A stretch of DNA of 14,180 bases from Candidatus Omnitrophota bacterium. Its GTDB lineage: Bacteria; Omnitrophota; Gorgyraeia; Gygaellales; Profunditerraquicolaceae. This document shows positions 6,060 to 13,064 of the stretch, in pieces (within the stretch, counting starts at the first letter, position 1; each line of letters opens with the position of its first letter). The notes beneath the pieces are model-generated. The model was given only the letters and a program-made list of their open reading frames with translations. It was not told the DNA's origin and did no database searches. The stretch is taken from NCBI GenBank assembly GCA_016867095.1, contig VGKK01000020.1:1-14180 (forward strand). The letters are read 5' to 3'. The position numbers were made by a program, and so were the translations under genes.

Positions 6060-7439
6060 ATGGCGAAGAAGCTATGGGGCGGGAGATTTAGTAAAAAAAC
6101 AGATCCGTTAGTCGAAGAATTTACCAAATCCATTGATGTAGATTATAAATTAGCTAAACATGATATCATGGCGTCATTGATACATACAAAAATATTAGCT
6201 AAAGCCGGACTCATTTCCTGCCCCGAAGCCAAAATTATATATAACGGCTTGGTGGATATCAAGAAGAAACTTGATAGCGGTAAATTCATTTTTGATAAAA
6301 ATGCAGAAGATATACATACAGCTATGCAGAATGAATTAGAAAAGAAAATAGGGAATATCGCGCTTAAATTACATACCGCCAGATCAAGAAATGAGCAAGT
6401 AGTTTTTGATATTAAGAGGTACTGTATTTTTGAGGGTTCAAATATAGATAAATTAATCGAGGACTTCGTAAGGCAAGTTGAAGGCATGGCTAATAGCAAT
6501 AAAGATGTTATATTGCCAGGGTATACGCATATGCAACATGCTCAGCCAATCGAGTTTAAATATTATATCCTTGCATATGCGCATATGCTAAAGCGCGACT
6601 CATGCAGGTTAAATGATGCTTTAAAGAGATTAACATATCCTTTGGGTTCGGGGGCATTAGCTGGGACATCAATAGTAGGTAAATTATATAATGAAGCTGC
6701 GCAGAAAGTATATAAGGGCATGCAGCATCCATTTTTTAAAGTTGTAGAAAATACTATTGATAATAATAGCGATAGAGATTTTGTTATAGAAATTTTGAAT
6801 ACCTTAGCGATTTTAGCGATGCATCTTTCCAGAATGGCAGAAGATTTTATTATTTGGTCAACCCAGGAATTTGGGTTTATTGAGATCGACGATGCTTTTT
6901 GCACCGGCAGTTCCCTTATGCCCCAAAAAAAGAATCCCGATGTGCTAGAGCTAATTAGAGGCTATACCGGAGAGATATACGGAAATTTAGTTTCAGTATT
7001 AACAATGATGAAAGGATTACCTTTAACCTATAACAGGGATATGCAATTAGATAAAAAGCCGCTATTTAGTTCTGTGAAGATTATTAAAGATGAGTTGATA
7101 ATTTTAACCAAGCTAATAAAAAGCGTAAAAATTAATAAATTAAATATAGAAAAGCAGCTTAACGATGAATCTTTGTATGCCACAGATTTAGCCTTTTATT
7201 TAGCTACCAAGAAGGTTCCTTTTAGAGAAGCACATGAAATTGTGGGCAGAATGATTAAAGATTCGCTAACTTTGAATATAAAAATAAAGGATATGAATGA
7301 TAGAGAATTAAAAACCTATTCGCACTTTATTAATAAACAAGTTATAAGAAATATATTTAATCCAAAAGTATCGGTTAACTCTAAAAAATCATTTTCAAAA
7401 AGAAATCTACCCATCAAGATAGAGGTTTGCCAAGAATAA
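6060..7439 (+). CDS. argH: Argininosuccinate lyase, A+T-rich and somewhat divergent
   Basis: ArgH splits argininosuccinate into arginine and fumarate, ending the pathway. The ATG at 6060 follows AAGGAGA at 6049-6055. Fumarase/aspartase-superfamily motifs: LWGGRFSKKTDP at the N-terminus, HTARSRNEQV (HTGRSRNDQV is more usual), GYTHMQHAQP with His157 and His160, and GSSLMPQKKNPD (283-294) holding the expected catalytic serine loop. Length is 459, as usual. The C-terminal tail (VSVNSKKSFSKRNLP) departs from the family's GGTAP-like ending. The gene is much more A+T-rich than argG and lysA: bases 7081-7140 hold only 11 G or C. The gene has no internal array. Transfer or replacement is possible, but catalytic residues look intact. 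Confidence 0.95.
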   Translation: MAKKLWGGRFSKKTDPLVEEFTKSIDVDYKLAKHDIMASLIHTKILAKAGLISCPEAKIIYNGLVDIKKKLDSGKFIFDKNAEDIHTAMQNELEKKIGNIALKLHTARSRNEQVVFDIKRYCIFEGSNIDKLIEDFVRQVEGMANSNKDVILPGYTHMQHAQPIEFKYYILAYAHMLKRDSCRLNDALKRLTYPLGSGALAGTSIVGKLYNEAAQKVYKGMQHPFFKVVENTIDNNSDRDFVIEILNTLAILAMHLSRMAEDFIIWSTQEFGFIEIDDAFCTGSSLMPQKKNPDVLELIRGYTGEIYGNLVSVLTMMKGLPLTYNRDMQLDKKPLFSSVKIIKDELIILTKLIKSVKINKLNIEKQLNDESLYATDLAFYLATKKVPFREAHEIVGRMIKDSLTLNIKIKDMNDRELKTYSHFINKQVIRNIFNPKVSVNSKKSFSKRNLPIKIEVCQE

Positions 7440-7448
7440 ATCAAATAT

Positions 7449-8000
7449 ATGGATTTCCATGCGGTTTTGGAGTTGATACTTAAAGATTTTCAGCGGGGCA
7501 ATATTCGCTATGGACTGATAGGCGGATTTGCTTTAGGTGCGTTGGGAGTGTCGCGCGCTACCATTGATTTAGATTTTCTTATCAATAAGGAAGATTTGGG
7601 TAAAGTAGATGCGATTATGAAATCCCACGCTTATGAATGTGTTTATAAGAGTGAAAACGTATCGCAATATGTTTCTGCCTTAAAAATCTTCGGCGAGATT
7701 GACTTTCTGCATGCGTTTAGAAAAATATCCCTTGGGATGTTAGAGCGCGCGCAAGAGAAAGATATCTTTGAGGGCAGATTTAAAATTAGGGTATTAATAC
7801 CCGAAGATATCATCGGCTTAAAAATTCAATCATTAGCAAATAATCCCGCCAGGATACAGCGGGAATATTTGGATATTGAAGCTTTAATGGGACATTTTGG
7901 GGAAAATCTAAATTGGGGATTAATTGAAGAATATTTTTCTTTATTCCAGCTAAAAGAAAAATTTATAGAGTTAAAAGCCAAATACTATCATGCTAAGTAA
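7449..8000 (+). CDS. Nucleotidyltransferase-fold protein (AbiEii-like), role unknown
   Basis: This 183-residue protein has a nucleotidyltransferase N-terminal core: YGLIGGFALGALGVSRATIDLDFLI (about 20-44), matching the hG[GS]...DhD pattern with Asp40 and Asp42 as likely metal ligands. Further on, IPEDIIGLKIQSL followed by a D-x-E segment (YLDIEALM) resembles the helical part of AbiEii/MNT-type proteins, which are often toxins in toxin-antitoxin or phage-defence pairs. It begins nine bases after argH, without a clear ribosome site, and its last 11 bases overlap the next gene, suggesting translational coupling. Composition is A+T-rich like argH. No AbiEi-type helix-turn-helix antitoxin is present. 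Substrate and toxicity are unknown; a tRNA- or protein-modifying enzyme is equally possible. Confidence 0.7.
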   Translation: MDFHAVLELILKDFQRGNIRYGLIGGFALGALGVSRATIDLDFLINKEDLGKVDAIMKSHAYECVYKSENVSQYVSALKIFGEIDFLHAFRKISLGMLERAQEKDIFEGRFKIRVLIPEDIIGLKIQSLANNPARIQREYLDIEALMGHFGENLNWGLIEEYFSLFQLKEKFIELKAKYYHAK

Positions 8001-8211
8001 AGATGAAAAAAAAGAGCTAAAAGAGCTGGCAAGTTCCTCTAAGTTAAGGAATGATATGCAGGCTATGCTAAAGATGAGGCATAATCCTTTTATGATAGAT
8101 GGTAAGGTAGATTTAGATAAGTTTTTAGAATTTTTAAACGAATATAATTACTTTATTAACCATAATCCCAAAATATTTAGCAAGATTATAGATAACGATA
8201 TGCGTTTATAG
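7990..8211 (+). CDS. Small charged helical protein paired with the nucleotidyltransferase
   Basis: The 73-residue product overlaps the previous gene by 11 bases, which argues for a real, coupled gene. The first third is highly charged and probably helical (KDEKKELKELA...KLRNDMQAMLK). The rest, with DLDKFLEFLNEYNYFINHNP, is aromatic and ends in KIIDNDMRL. It has no transmembrane segment, signal peptide or cysteine, and lacks the R-x4-6-H signature of HEPN partners. I recall similar small proteins next to AbiEii-like genes in other genomes but cannot name the family. Possible roles are a regulator or antitoxin of its neighbour. Composition is A+T-rich: 12 G or C among bases 8101-8160. Confidence 0.65.
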   Translation: MLSKDEKKELKELASSSKLRNDMQAMLKMRHNPFMIDGKVDLDKFLEFLNEYNYFINHNPKIFSKIIDNDMRL

Positions 8212-8244
8212 GGACGTTTCTCAGGCTAATTACGGAAGTGTCCC
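8211..8244 (+). repeat. GGGAC...GTCCC hairpin ahead of lysA
   Basis: Bases 8211-8221 pair with 8234-8244 over 11 positions, using three G-U wobbles, around a 12-base loop. The first G is the last base of the preceding stop codon. No T-run follows, so a standard terminator is unlikely. The form resembles dispersed GGGACGTTTC-type palindromes in environmental genomes (recollection). It could shield the 3' end of the upstream message. Confidence 0.55.
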
Positions 8245-8256
8245 GGGCAGGAAAAT

Positions 8257-9528
8257 ATGCACGAGTTTAAATATAAAAACAACCATTTATATTGCGAGGG
8301 GCTAAAGGTAGAAGACCTGGTCAGGCGCTTTGATACGCCGCTTTATATCTATAGCTACCATACGCTCATCGGCCATTATATGAAATTAAAAACCGCCTTT
8401 AGCCGGATCGCGCCTTTGGTCTGTTATTCGGTAAAGGCAAATTCTAACTTGGCGATTCTTAAGGCCCTGGTGGATAAAGGGGCGGGTTTAGATATTGTTT
8501 CAAGAGGGGAGCTGGCCCGCGCCGTTAAAGTAGGCTGCCCGCCGGAAAAAATTGTCTATGCCTCGGTAGGCAAAACCAGCCAGGAGATAGAGGAGGCGGT
8601 AAAATCAGGGATCCTTTTCTTTAATGTTGAGTCTTTGCCGGAGCTGGAGAATATTAATCGTATCGCCGGCCAGGCGCATAAAATCGCCCGCGTGGCCCTG
8701 CGCATCAACCCTGATGTAGAGCCCCGGACGCATAAGTTTATTACTACCGGTAAAATTACCAATAAATTCGGCATAGATTTTGAAACCGCATCCGGCATTT
8801 TGCTGTTTCGCCAGAGGTTCGCGCATTTAAAAATCTGCGGGCTGCATATCCATATCGGTTCCCAGATTACCGATAGCGCGCCCTTTGTTGCGGCAATCAC
8901 CAAAGTAGCCAGGTTCGCCAGGCAGCTGGAAAAAGACGGCGTTAGCCTGGAATATTTGAATATCGGCGGAGGCCTGGGGATTGTCTATAATCAGGAAACG
9001 CCCCAGACCGCCAAAAAATTTGCCGCCAGGGCCCTGCCGCTATTAAAAAAAACCGGGCTCAAAATAATTATGGAGCCGGGCAGGTTTATTGCCGGCAATG
9101 CCGGAATTTTGGTCACCAAGGTTTTATACGTCAAATCTACGCCCAAAAAGAAATTTGTCATTGTGGACGCGGGGATGAATGATCTAATCCGGCCCGCCCT
9201 TTACGGCGCCTATCATCAGATTTTATCTATACGCTGTACGCTAAACGCTATACGCTCTCCAGAAAAAGTTGACATCGTCGGCCCTATCTGCGAGAGCGCG
9301 GATTTCCTGGCCAAAGATAGGCGTATGCCTAAAGTTAAAGCAGGCGAGTATCTGGCGGTGATGGGCGCAGGCGCTTACGGCTCCAGCATGTCCAGTAATT
9401 ACAATTCCCGGCCCAGGGCCGAAGAGGTTATGGTGGTTAAAGATAAAGTCTTTGCCGTCAGAAAAAGGGAAAATCACAGCGATTTAATGCGGAACGAATT
9501 AATTCCGTCGTTTTTGTTAGGGCTATAA
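8257..9528 (+). CDS. lysA: Diaminopimelate decarboxylase
   Basis: LysA decarboxylates meso-diaminopimelate to lysine with PLP, the final step. The ATG at 8257 follows AGGA (8249-8252). The fold-III decarboxylase order is complete: YSVKAN with the PLP lysine at Lys60, LDIVSRGEL, HIHIGSQI, GGGLGI, EPGR, RPALYGAYH, and VGPICESADFLA, where Cys345 is the conserved active-site cysteine contributed across the dimer; then AGAYGSSMSSNYNSRPR. Length 423 is typical. Before VDIVGP, in a normally variable loop, residues from LSIRCTLNAIRSP are encoded by a heptamer array (9226-9260), adding only about three residues. It ends one base before dapF, so the two are surely cotranscribed. Ornithine or arginine decarboxylase is excluded by the CESADF and GAYG motifs. 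Confidence 0.97.
   Translation: MHEFKYKNNHLYCEGLKVEDLVRRFDTPLYIYSYHTLIGHYMKLKTAFSRIAPLVCYSVKANSNLAILKALVDKGAGLDIVSRGELARAVKVGCPPEKIVYASVGKTSQEIEEAVKSGILFFNVESLPELENINRIAGQAHKIARVALRINPDVEPRTHKFITTGKITNKFGIDFETASGILLFRQRFAHLKICGLHIHIGSQITDSAPFVAAITKVARFARQLEKDGVSLEYLNIGGGLGIVYNQETPQTAKKFAARALPLLKKTGLKIIMEPGRFIAGNAGILVTKVLYVKSTPKKKFVIVDAGMNDLIRPALYGAYHQILSIRCTLNAIRSPEKVDIVGPICESADFLAKDRRMPKVKAGEYLAVMGAGAYGSSMSSNYNSRPRAEEVMVVKDKVFAVRKRENHSDLMRNELIPSFLLGL
9226..9260. repeat. GCTATAC heptamer array inside lysA
   Basis: Five period-7 units, TCTATAC, GCTGTAC, GCTAAAC, GCTATAC and GCTCTCC, are translated in frame. The same heptamer occurs as a purer array within dapF at 10186. Confidence 0.8.
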
Positions 9529-9529
9529 A

Positions 9530-10351
9530 ATGAAGAATATTAATTTTACGAAAATGGTGGCCTCGGGAAATGATTTTGTGCTAATTGACGGACGTCACCA
9601 CGTCACCACGTCACCACGTCACCATAATTTGGCAAAAAAGATTTGCGACCGGAAATTTGGCGTAGGGGCGGACGGGTTACTGGTTTTGGAAAAATCTAGG
9701 GCCGCGGATATTAAAATGCGCGTCTTTAATGCGGACGGATCTGAGGCCCAAATGTGCGGCAATGGGGCCAGGTGCGTAGCGCTGTATTTAAGTCGCAAGT
9801 CGCAAGTCACAAGTCACAAGTTTAAAATTGAAACTGGGGCGGGGATTATTCAGGCAGAGGTAAGCGGGGATAATATCAGGATAAAATTAACTGACCCCAG
9901 GGACATAAGGTTAGATATACCGATAAAGATCAATAACCGGCGGTTAAAAGTAAATTTTATCAATACCGGAGTGCCGCACACAGTTGTTTTTGCCGCGGGC
10001 CTGGATAAGATTGACATAGTTAATCTGGGCAGGCAGATCCGCCGGCATCAGAGATTTAAACCTGCCGGCACAAACGCGGACTTTGTAGAAGTAATCAGCG
10101 ATGATACCATAAAAATCAGGACTTACGAAAGAGGAGTGGAAGACGAAACCCTGGCTTGCGGCACGGGAAGCGTGGCTTCCGCATTGCTATACGCTATACG
10201 CTATACGCTATCCGCTAATTCTATTATTAAGGTGCATACCCAAAGCGGCGAGATATTAAAGGTTTATTTCACTAAGATAGCGAATAATTTTAGAGATGTT
10301 TGGCTTCAGGGCCGGGCCAAAATCGTTTTTAAAGGAGAATTTTTGCCATAA
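9530..10351 (+). CDS. dapF: Diaminopimelate epimerase carrying three repeat-derived segments
   Basis: DapF converts LL- to meso-diaminopimelate, the substrate of LysA and of peptidoglycan synthesis. The two-base/one-acid cysteines are Cys76 in MCGNGARC and Cys210 in ACGTGS. Other motifs are GNDFVLID, FGVGADGLL, FNADGSEAQ, NTGVPHTV and TYERGVEDETLACGTG. Length is 273, as usual. Three segments come from tandem arrays: residues 22-32 (RHHVTTSPRHH), 88-97 (SRKSQVTSHK) and about 219-229 (LYAIRYTLSAN). Compared with my memory of the E. coli protein, each lies in a variable loop or surface helix and changes length by little or nothing. The catalytic motifs are untouched. The ATG at 9530 is one base after the lysA stop, with GGGCTATAAA as a poor ribosome site, so coupling is likely. 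Confidence 0.96.
   Translation: MKNINFTKMVASGNDFVLIDGRHHVTTSPRHHNLAKKICDRKFGVGADGLLVLEKSRAADIKMRVFNADGSEAQMCGNGARCVALYLSRKSQVTSHKFKIETGAGIIQAEVSGDNIRIKLTDPRDIRLDIPIKINNRRLKVNFINTGVPHTVVFAAGLDKIDIVNLGRQIRRHQRFKPAGTNADFVEVISDDTIKIRTYERGVEDETLACGTGSVASALLYAIRYTLSANSIIKVHTQSGEILKVYFTKIANNFRDVWLQGRAKIVFKGEFLP
9594..9625. repeat. GTCACCAC octamer array inside dapF
   Basis: Three identical GTCACCAC units and GTCACCAT run from 9594 to 9625, the purest copy of this octamer in the window. They are read in frame as a His/Val/Thr/Ser/Pro/Arg stretch. Confidence 0.9.
9792..9819. repeat. GTCRCAA heptamer array inside dapF
   Basis: Two GTCGCAA and two GTCACAA units follow each other exactly. The period is 7, not 8, although the unit is close to the GTCACAAG octamer. 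Confidence 0.85.
10186..10216. repeat. GCTATAC heptamer array inside dapF
   Basis: Three GCTATAC units and one GCTATCC span 10186-10213 and continue as GCTA. They encode part of the helix just after the second catalytic cysteine motif. Confidence 0.85.
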
Positions 10352-10386
10352 ATAAGCTATAGTATGAAAGTCTATTCACAGCACGA

Positions 10387-10537
10387 AATAACCAATAACC
10401 AATTTCCAAGCAACAAACAAATCTCAATGACCAATAACCAATCATCAAACAAAACGTTCCCTAAATCTATTGTTTGGTTATTGGGATTTGGTTATTGGTC
10501 ATTATTTGGTTATTGTTTCTTGGTGTTTGGTTATTCC
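10387..10537. repeat. Heptad-periodic inverted repeat between dapF and lemA
   Basis: The left arm (10387 to about 10450) reads in sevens such as AATAACC, AATAACC, AATTTCC. The right arm (about 10469-10537) carries the complementary TGGTTAT-type units. The arms form a long imperfect hairpin around a central ACGTTCCCTAAAT region. No tyrosine- or DDE-transposase frame lies inside. A non-coding MITE-like element fits, and a related one lies at 13895-14041. A 60-codon open frame across it is made only of repeat. Confidence 0.75.
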
Positions 10538-10575
10538 GCTATTTAACAACACATATTATACGAGGAGGATAAGAC

Positions 10576-11136
10576 ATGCTTATCTGGCTGGTTGTGGCAG
10601 TTTTAGTATTGTTAGGGCTATGGGTGATTGCGGCGTATAATGGATTAATATCTTTAAAGAACCAGGCCCTTAACGGCTGGAAGCAGATAGATGTGCAGCT
10701 AAAAAGGCGGCATGACCTGATTCCGAACCTGGTGGAGACCGTAAAAGGCGTGATGAAGTTTGAACAGACAACTTTAACTCAGGTAATTGAGGCGCGCAAC
10801 AAGGCCATCTCCGCGCAAAGCATCGCGGATAAGGCCGCGCAGGAAAATGTCCTCACCGGCGCCTTGCGGCAATTATTCGCGCTGGTAGAGAATTACCCGA
10901 ACTTAAAATCAAACGAGAATGTATCCAAGCTTCAGGAAGAGCTGGTTTCCACGGAAAACCGCATTGGCTTTGCGCGCCAGTTTTATAATGACATCGCCAC
11001 AAAATTCAACATTACGCAGCAGACATTCCCCGTGAATATGATTGCCACAATGTTGGGTTTTAAGCCCGCGGATTTATTTGAAGTTACTGACGCGGCGGAA
11101 AAAGAGGCTCCTAAGGTAGACTTGAACCTGAAATAA
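10576..11136 (+). CDS. lemA: LemA family membrane-anchored protein
   Basis: The 186-residue protein has one N-terminal membrane helix (about residues 2-20), then YNGLISLKNQALNGWKQIDVQLKRRHDLIPNLVETVKGVMKFEQ, the diagnostic LemA block. A long helical body and the C-terminal MLGFKPADLFEV segment follow. LemA proteins are thought to sit with most of the chain outside the cytoplasm; their molecular task is unsettled. A strong ribosome site, AGGAGG at 10563-10568, stands seven bases before the ATG. TATTAT at 10554-10559 could serve as a -10 box but no good -35 accompanies it. Its stop overlaps the htpX start by one base. The LemA-HtpX pair is a common conserved couple, here placed inside a lysine cluster. 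Confidence 0.93.
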   Translation: MLIWLVVAVLVLLGLWVIAAYNGLISLKNQALNGWKQIDVQLKRRHDLIPNLVETVKGVMKFEQTTLTQVIEARNKAISAQSIADKAAQENVLTGALRQLFALVENYPNLKSNENVSKLQEELVSTENRIGFARQFYNDIATKFNITQQTFPVNMIATMLGFKPADLFEVTDAAEKEAPKVDLNLK

Positions 11137-12074
11137 TGAATATATATGAACAGATTACCGGTAATAATCGCGCGACCCGGATTATCGTAAGCGTATTTAT
11201 TTTATTTTTTTTATTTATCGGCTTTGGTTTTGATTATTATTACGGGGTGGGCTTACGCGCCCCAATTTTTACCGTCATCGCTCTTTTATTCGGCCTGGTT
11301 TCCAGCTATGCCGGCTGGCGCTATGGAGATAAGCTCATTCTTTCCTCCACACATGCCAGGGAATTAGACTTAAACGACCCTAAACAAAAGCAATGGCAGA
11401 ATGTGGTGGAAGAGATGAGTATTGCCTCCAATATGGCTTTGCCCAAGACCTATATTATTGATGATCCGGACCCCAATGCCTTTGCCACCGGCAGAAGCCC
11501 GGAAATTTCTTCTATAGTCGTCACCCGGGGTTTATTGGAGGTTTTAAACCGCGATGAACAGCAGGCGGTAGCCGCGCACGAGATGAGCCATATCAGGAAT
11601 TTTGATATCAGGATTATGCTGATGATCGCGGTTTTAGTCGGCTCAATAGCCTTGATTTCAGATTGGGCCAGGCGCGGACTTTTCCGCGGAGAAAGGCGCA
11701 GCAGCCGCAGGGACAGCGGGAGCGGCGCAGCGGTTTTAATTATTCTGGCAATATGGCTGGCGACGGTAATATTGGCGCCGTTATTGTCCCAGATTATGGC
11801 GATGTTTGTTTCGCGCCGGCGCGAATATCTCGCTGACGCCTCGGGCGCAGAGCTTACCCGCAATCCCCTGGCATTAGCCAGCGCTTTAGAAAAAATAGAT
11901 TCCCGGGCCGAGCCCACGCGTTCTATTAATCAAGGGAGCGCGCACCTGTGTATCTGCGACCCGAAAGGCCGGCCGATAGGCGTAAGAGAAGGACGGTTAG
12001 CGGATTTATTTGCCACGCATCCGCCGATTAACAGGCGTATAGAGGCATTAAAGCAGATGGCCTACGTTGCCTAA
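11136..12074 (+). CDS. htpX: HtpX-like membrane zinc metalloprotease (M48)
   Basis: HtpX degrades misfolded or damaged membrane proteins at the inner membrane. The zinc motif HEMSH (His148, Glu149, His152) lies in AVAAHEMSHIRNFD, and Glu230 in RREYLADA is the expected third ligand. Two membrane helices precede the catalytic domain (about 14-33 and 39-58) and two follow the motif (about 162-182 and 200-226). DDPDPNAFATG, the usual M48B segment, is at about 109-119. The C-terminus has the LFATHPPINRRIEAL signature. Length is 312, as usual. A short basic loop (RRGLFRGERRSSRRD) sits between the last two helices. The start ATG shares its A with the lemA TAA, so translation is coupled. Confidence 0.96.
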   Translation: MNIYEQITGNNRATRIIVSVFILFFLFIGFGFDYYYGVGLRAPIFTVIALLFGLVSSYAGWRYGDKLILSSTHARELDLNDPKQKQWQNVVEEMSIASNMALPKTYIIDDPDPNAFATGRSPEISSIVVTRGLLEVLNRDEQQAVAAHEMSHIRNFDIRIMLMIAVLVGSIALISDWARRGLFRGERRSSRRDSGSGAAVLIILAIWLATVILAPLLSQIMAMFVSRRREYLADASGAELTRNPLALASALEKIDSRAEPTRSINQGSAHLCICDPKGRPIGVREGRLADLFATHPPINRRIEALKQMAYVA

Positions 12075-12093
12075 GAAAATACGGAGGAAGAAA

Positions 12094-12969
12094 ATGTTTA
12101 GAGGTTCAATTGTTGCCATTGTGACGCCATTTCATCATGGTAAAATTGACGAGAAAAAATTAAGGGATTTAATTGAATTTCAGATTAAAAACGGCGCTTC
12201 CGGCATTGTGCCCTGCGGCACAACCGGCGAATCCGCGACTTTATCCTTTCAGGAGCACGACCGCGTGATTGAGATTACTATTGAACAGGCCAAAAAAAGA
12301 GTGCCGGTAATCGCCGGAACCGGTTCCAACTCCACCGAAGAGGCGATTATGCTCACCCGGCACGCCGCCAAAGCCGGCTCAGACGCGTCTTTGCAGGTTT
12401 CGCCTTATTATAACCGGCCGACGCAAAAAGGCCTGTATGAGCATTTTAAGGTGATTGCAAATTCAGTGGATATCCCGATTATCCTTTATAACATTGCCTC
12501 GCGCACCGGAGTAAATATTGAACCCGAGACCATCGCGAAATTAGCGCAGGATTGTAAAAACATTGTGGGCGTAAAAGAAGCCTCCGGCAGCCTTGACCAG
12601 ATGTCGCGCATAAAACAGCTGTGCCCAGAGAATTTTGACTTAATTTCCGGAGACGACAGCCTGACCTTACCTGTATTATCTATCGGCGGCACAGGCATCA
12701 TCTCGGTGGTAGCCAATATCGCGCCGAAAGATGTCTCGGACCTGGTGGCTGAATTTGAAAAAGGCAATATCAAAAAAGCCCAAAGCCTGCATTATAAATT
12801 ACTCCCTTTAATTAAAGCGGTATTTCTGGAGACTAACCCCATACCGATAAAGACCGCGATGGGGTTATTAGGGATGTGCGAGCCGGACTTAAGGTTGCCG
12901 ATGTCGGCGATGCTGCCTGAGAATTTGGAGAAACTCAAAAAAGCGTTAAAAGAATACGGGTTATTATAA
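12094..12969 (+). CDS. dapA: 4-hydroxy-tetrahydrodipicolinate synthase
   Basis: DapA condenses pyruvate with aspartate semialdehyde, the first committed step to diaminopimelate and lysine. The ATG at 12094 is chosen because GGAGG (12083-12087) stands six bases before it and the protein then begins MFRGSIVAIVTPF. An in-frame ATG at 12067, inside htpX, would add nine basic residues without family support. Key residues match the E. coli enzyme closely: Thr43-Thr44 in CGTTGES, Tyr132 in LYNIASRTG (Ala replaces the usual Pro), and the Schiff-base Lys161 in VGVKEASG. Length is 291 against 292 in E. coli. Other members of this aldolase family share the fold, but the GTTGESATL and lysine context support DapA. 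Lysine inhibition cannot be judged from what I see. Confidence 0.96.
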   Translation: MFRGSIVAIVTPFHHGKIDEKKLRDLIEFQIKNGASGIVPCGTTGESATLSFQEHDRVIEITIEQAKKRVPVIAGTGSNSTEEAIMLTRHAAKAGSDASLQVSPYYNRPTQKGLYEHFKVIANSVDIPIILYNIASRTGVNIEPETIAKLAQDCKNIVGVKEASGSLDQMSRIKQLCPENFDLISGDDSLTLPVLSIGGTGIISVVANIAPKDVSDLVAEFEKGNIKKAQSLHYKLLPLIKAVFLETNPIPIKTAMGLLGMCEPDLRLPMSAMLPENLEKLKKALKEYGLL

Positions 12970-13045
12970 GTCACCACGACACCAGGTCACCACGTCACCC
13001 GTAAAATCTTTTACTGGTGACTTTGTGACCTTGTGACTTGGTGAC
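12970..13045. repeat. Inverted GTCAC octamer arrays between dapA and dapB
   Basis: The left arm has GTCACCAC, GACACCAG, GTCACCAC and GTCACCC (12970-13000), then GTAAAA. A two-base turn leads to TTTTAC and reversed units TGGTGAC, TTTGTGAC, CTTGTGAC and TTGGTGAC (13009-13045). The arms of about 37 bases pair imperfectly, giving a long hairpin whose tip (GTAAAA/TTTTAC) is perfect. It fills almost the whole gap between dapA and the dapB ribosome site. Confidence 0.85.
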
Positions 13046-13064
13046 AGAATGATGGGAGTTTTTT

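Noticed and set aside
7990..8211. HEPN partner of a MNT/HEPN toxin-antitoxin pair
   Set aside because: No R-x4-6-H motif occurs, and the protein is shorter than HEPN domains.
8212..8256. Lysine riboswitch before lysA
   Set aside because: The gap of 45 bases is far too short for that aptamer; only a simple hairpin is present.
10364..10546. A 60-codon open frame between dapF and lemA
   Set aside because: It consists almost wholly of the heptad inverted repeat, has no ribosome site and no recognisable domain.
12067..12093. ATG start for dapA at 12067
   Set aside because: It lies inside htpX; the GGAGG site and family alignment support 12094.
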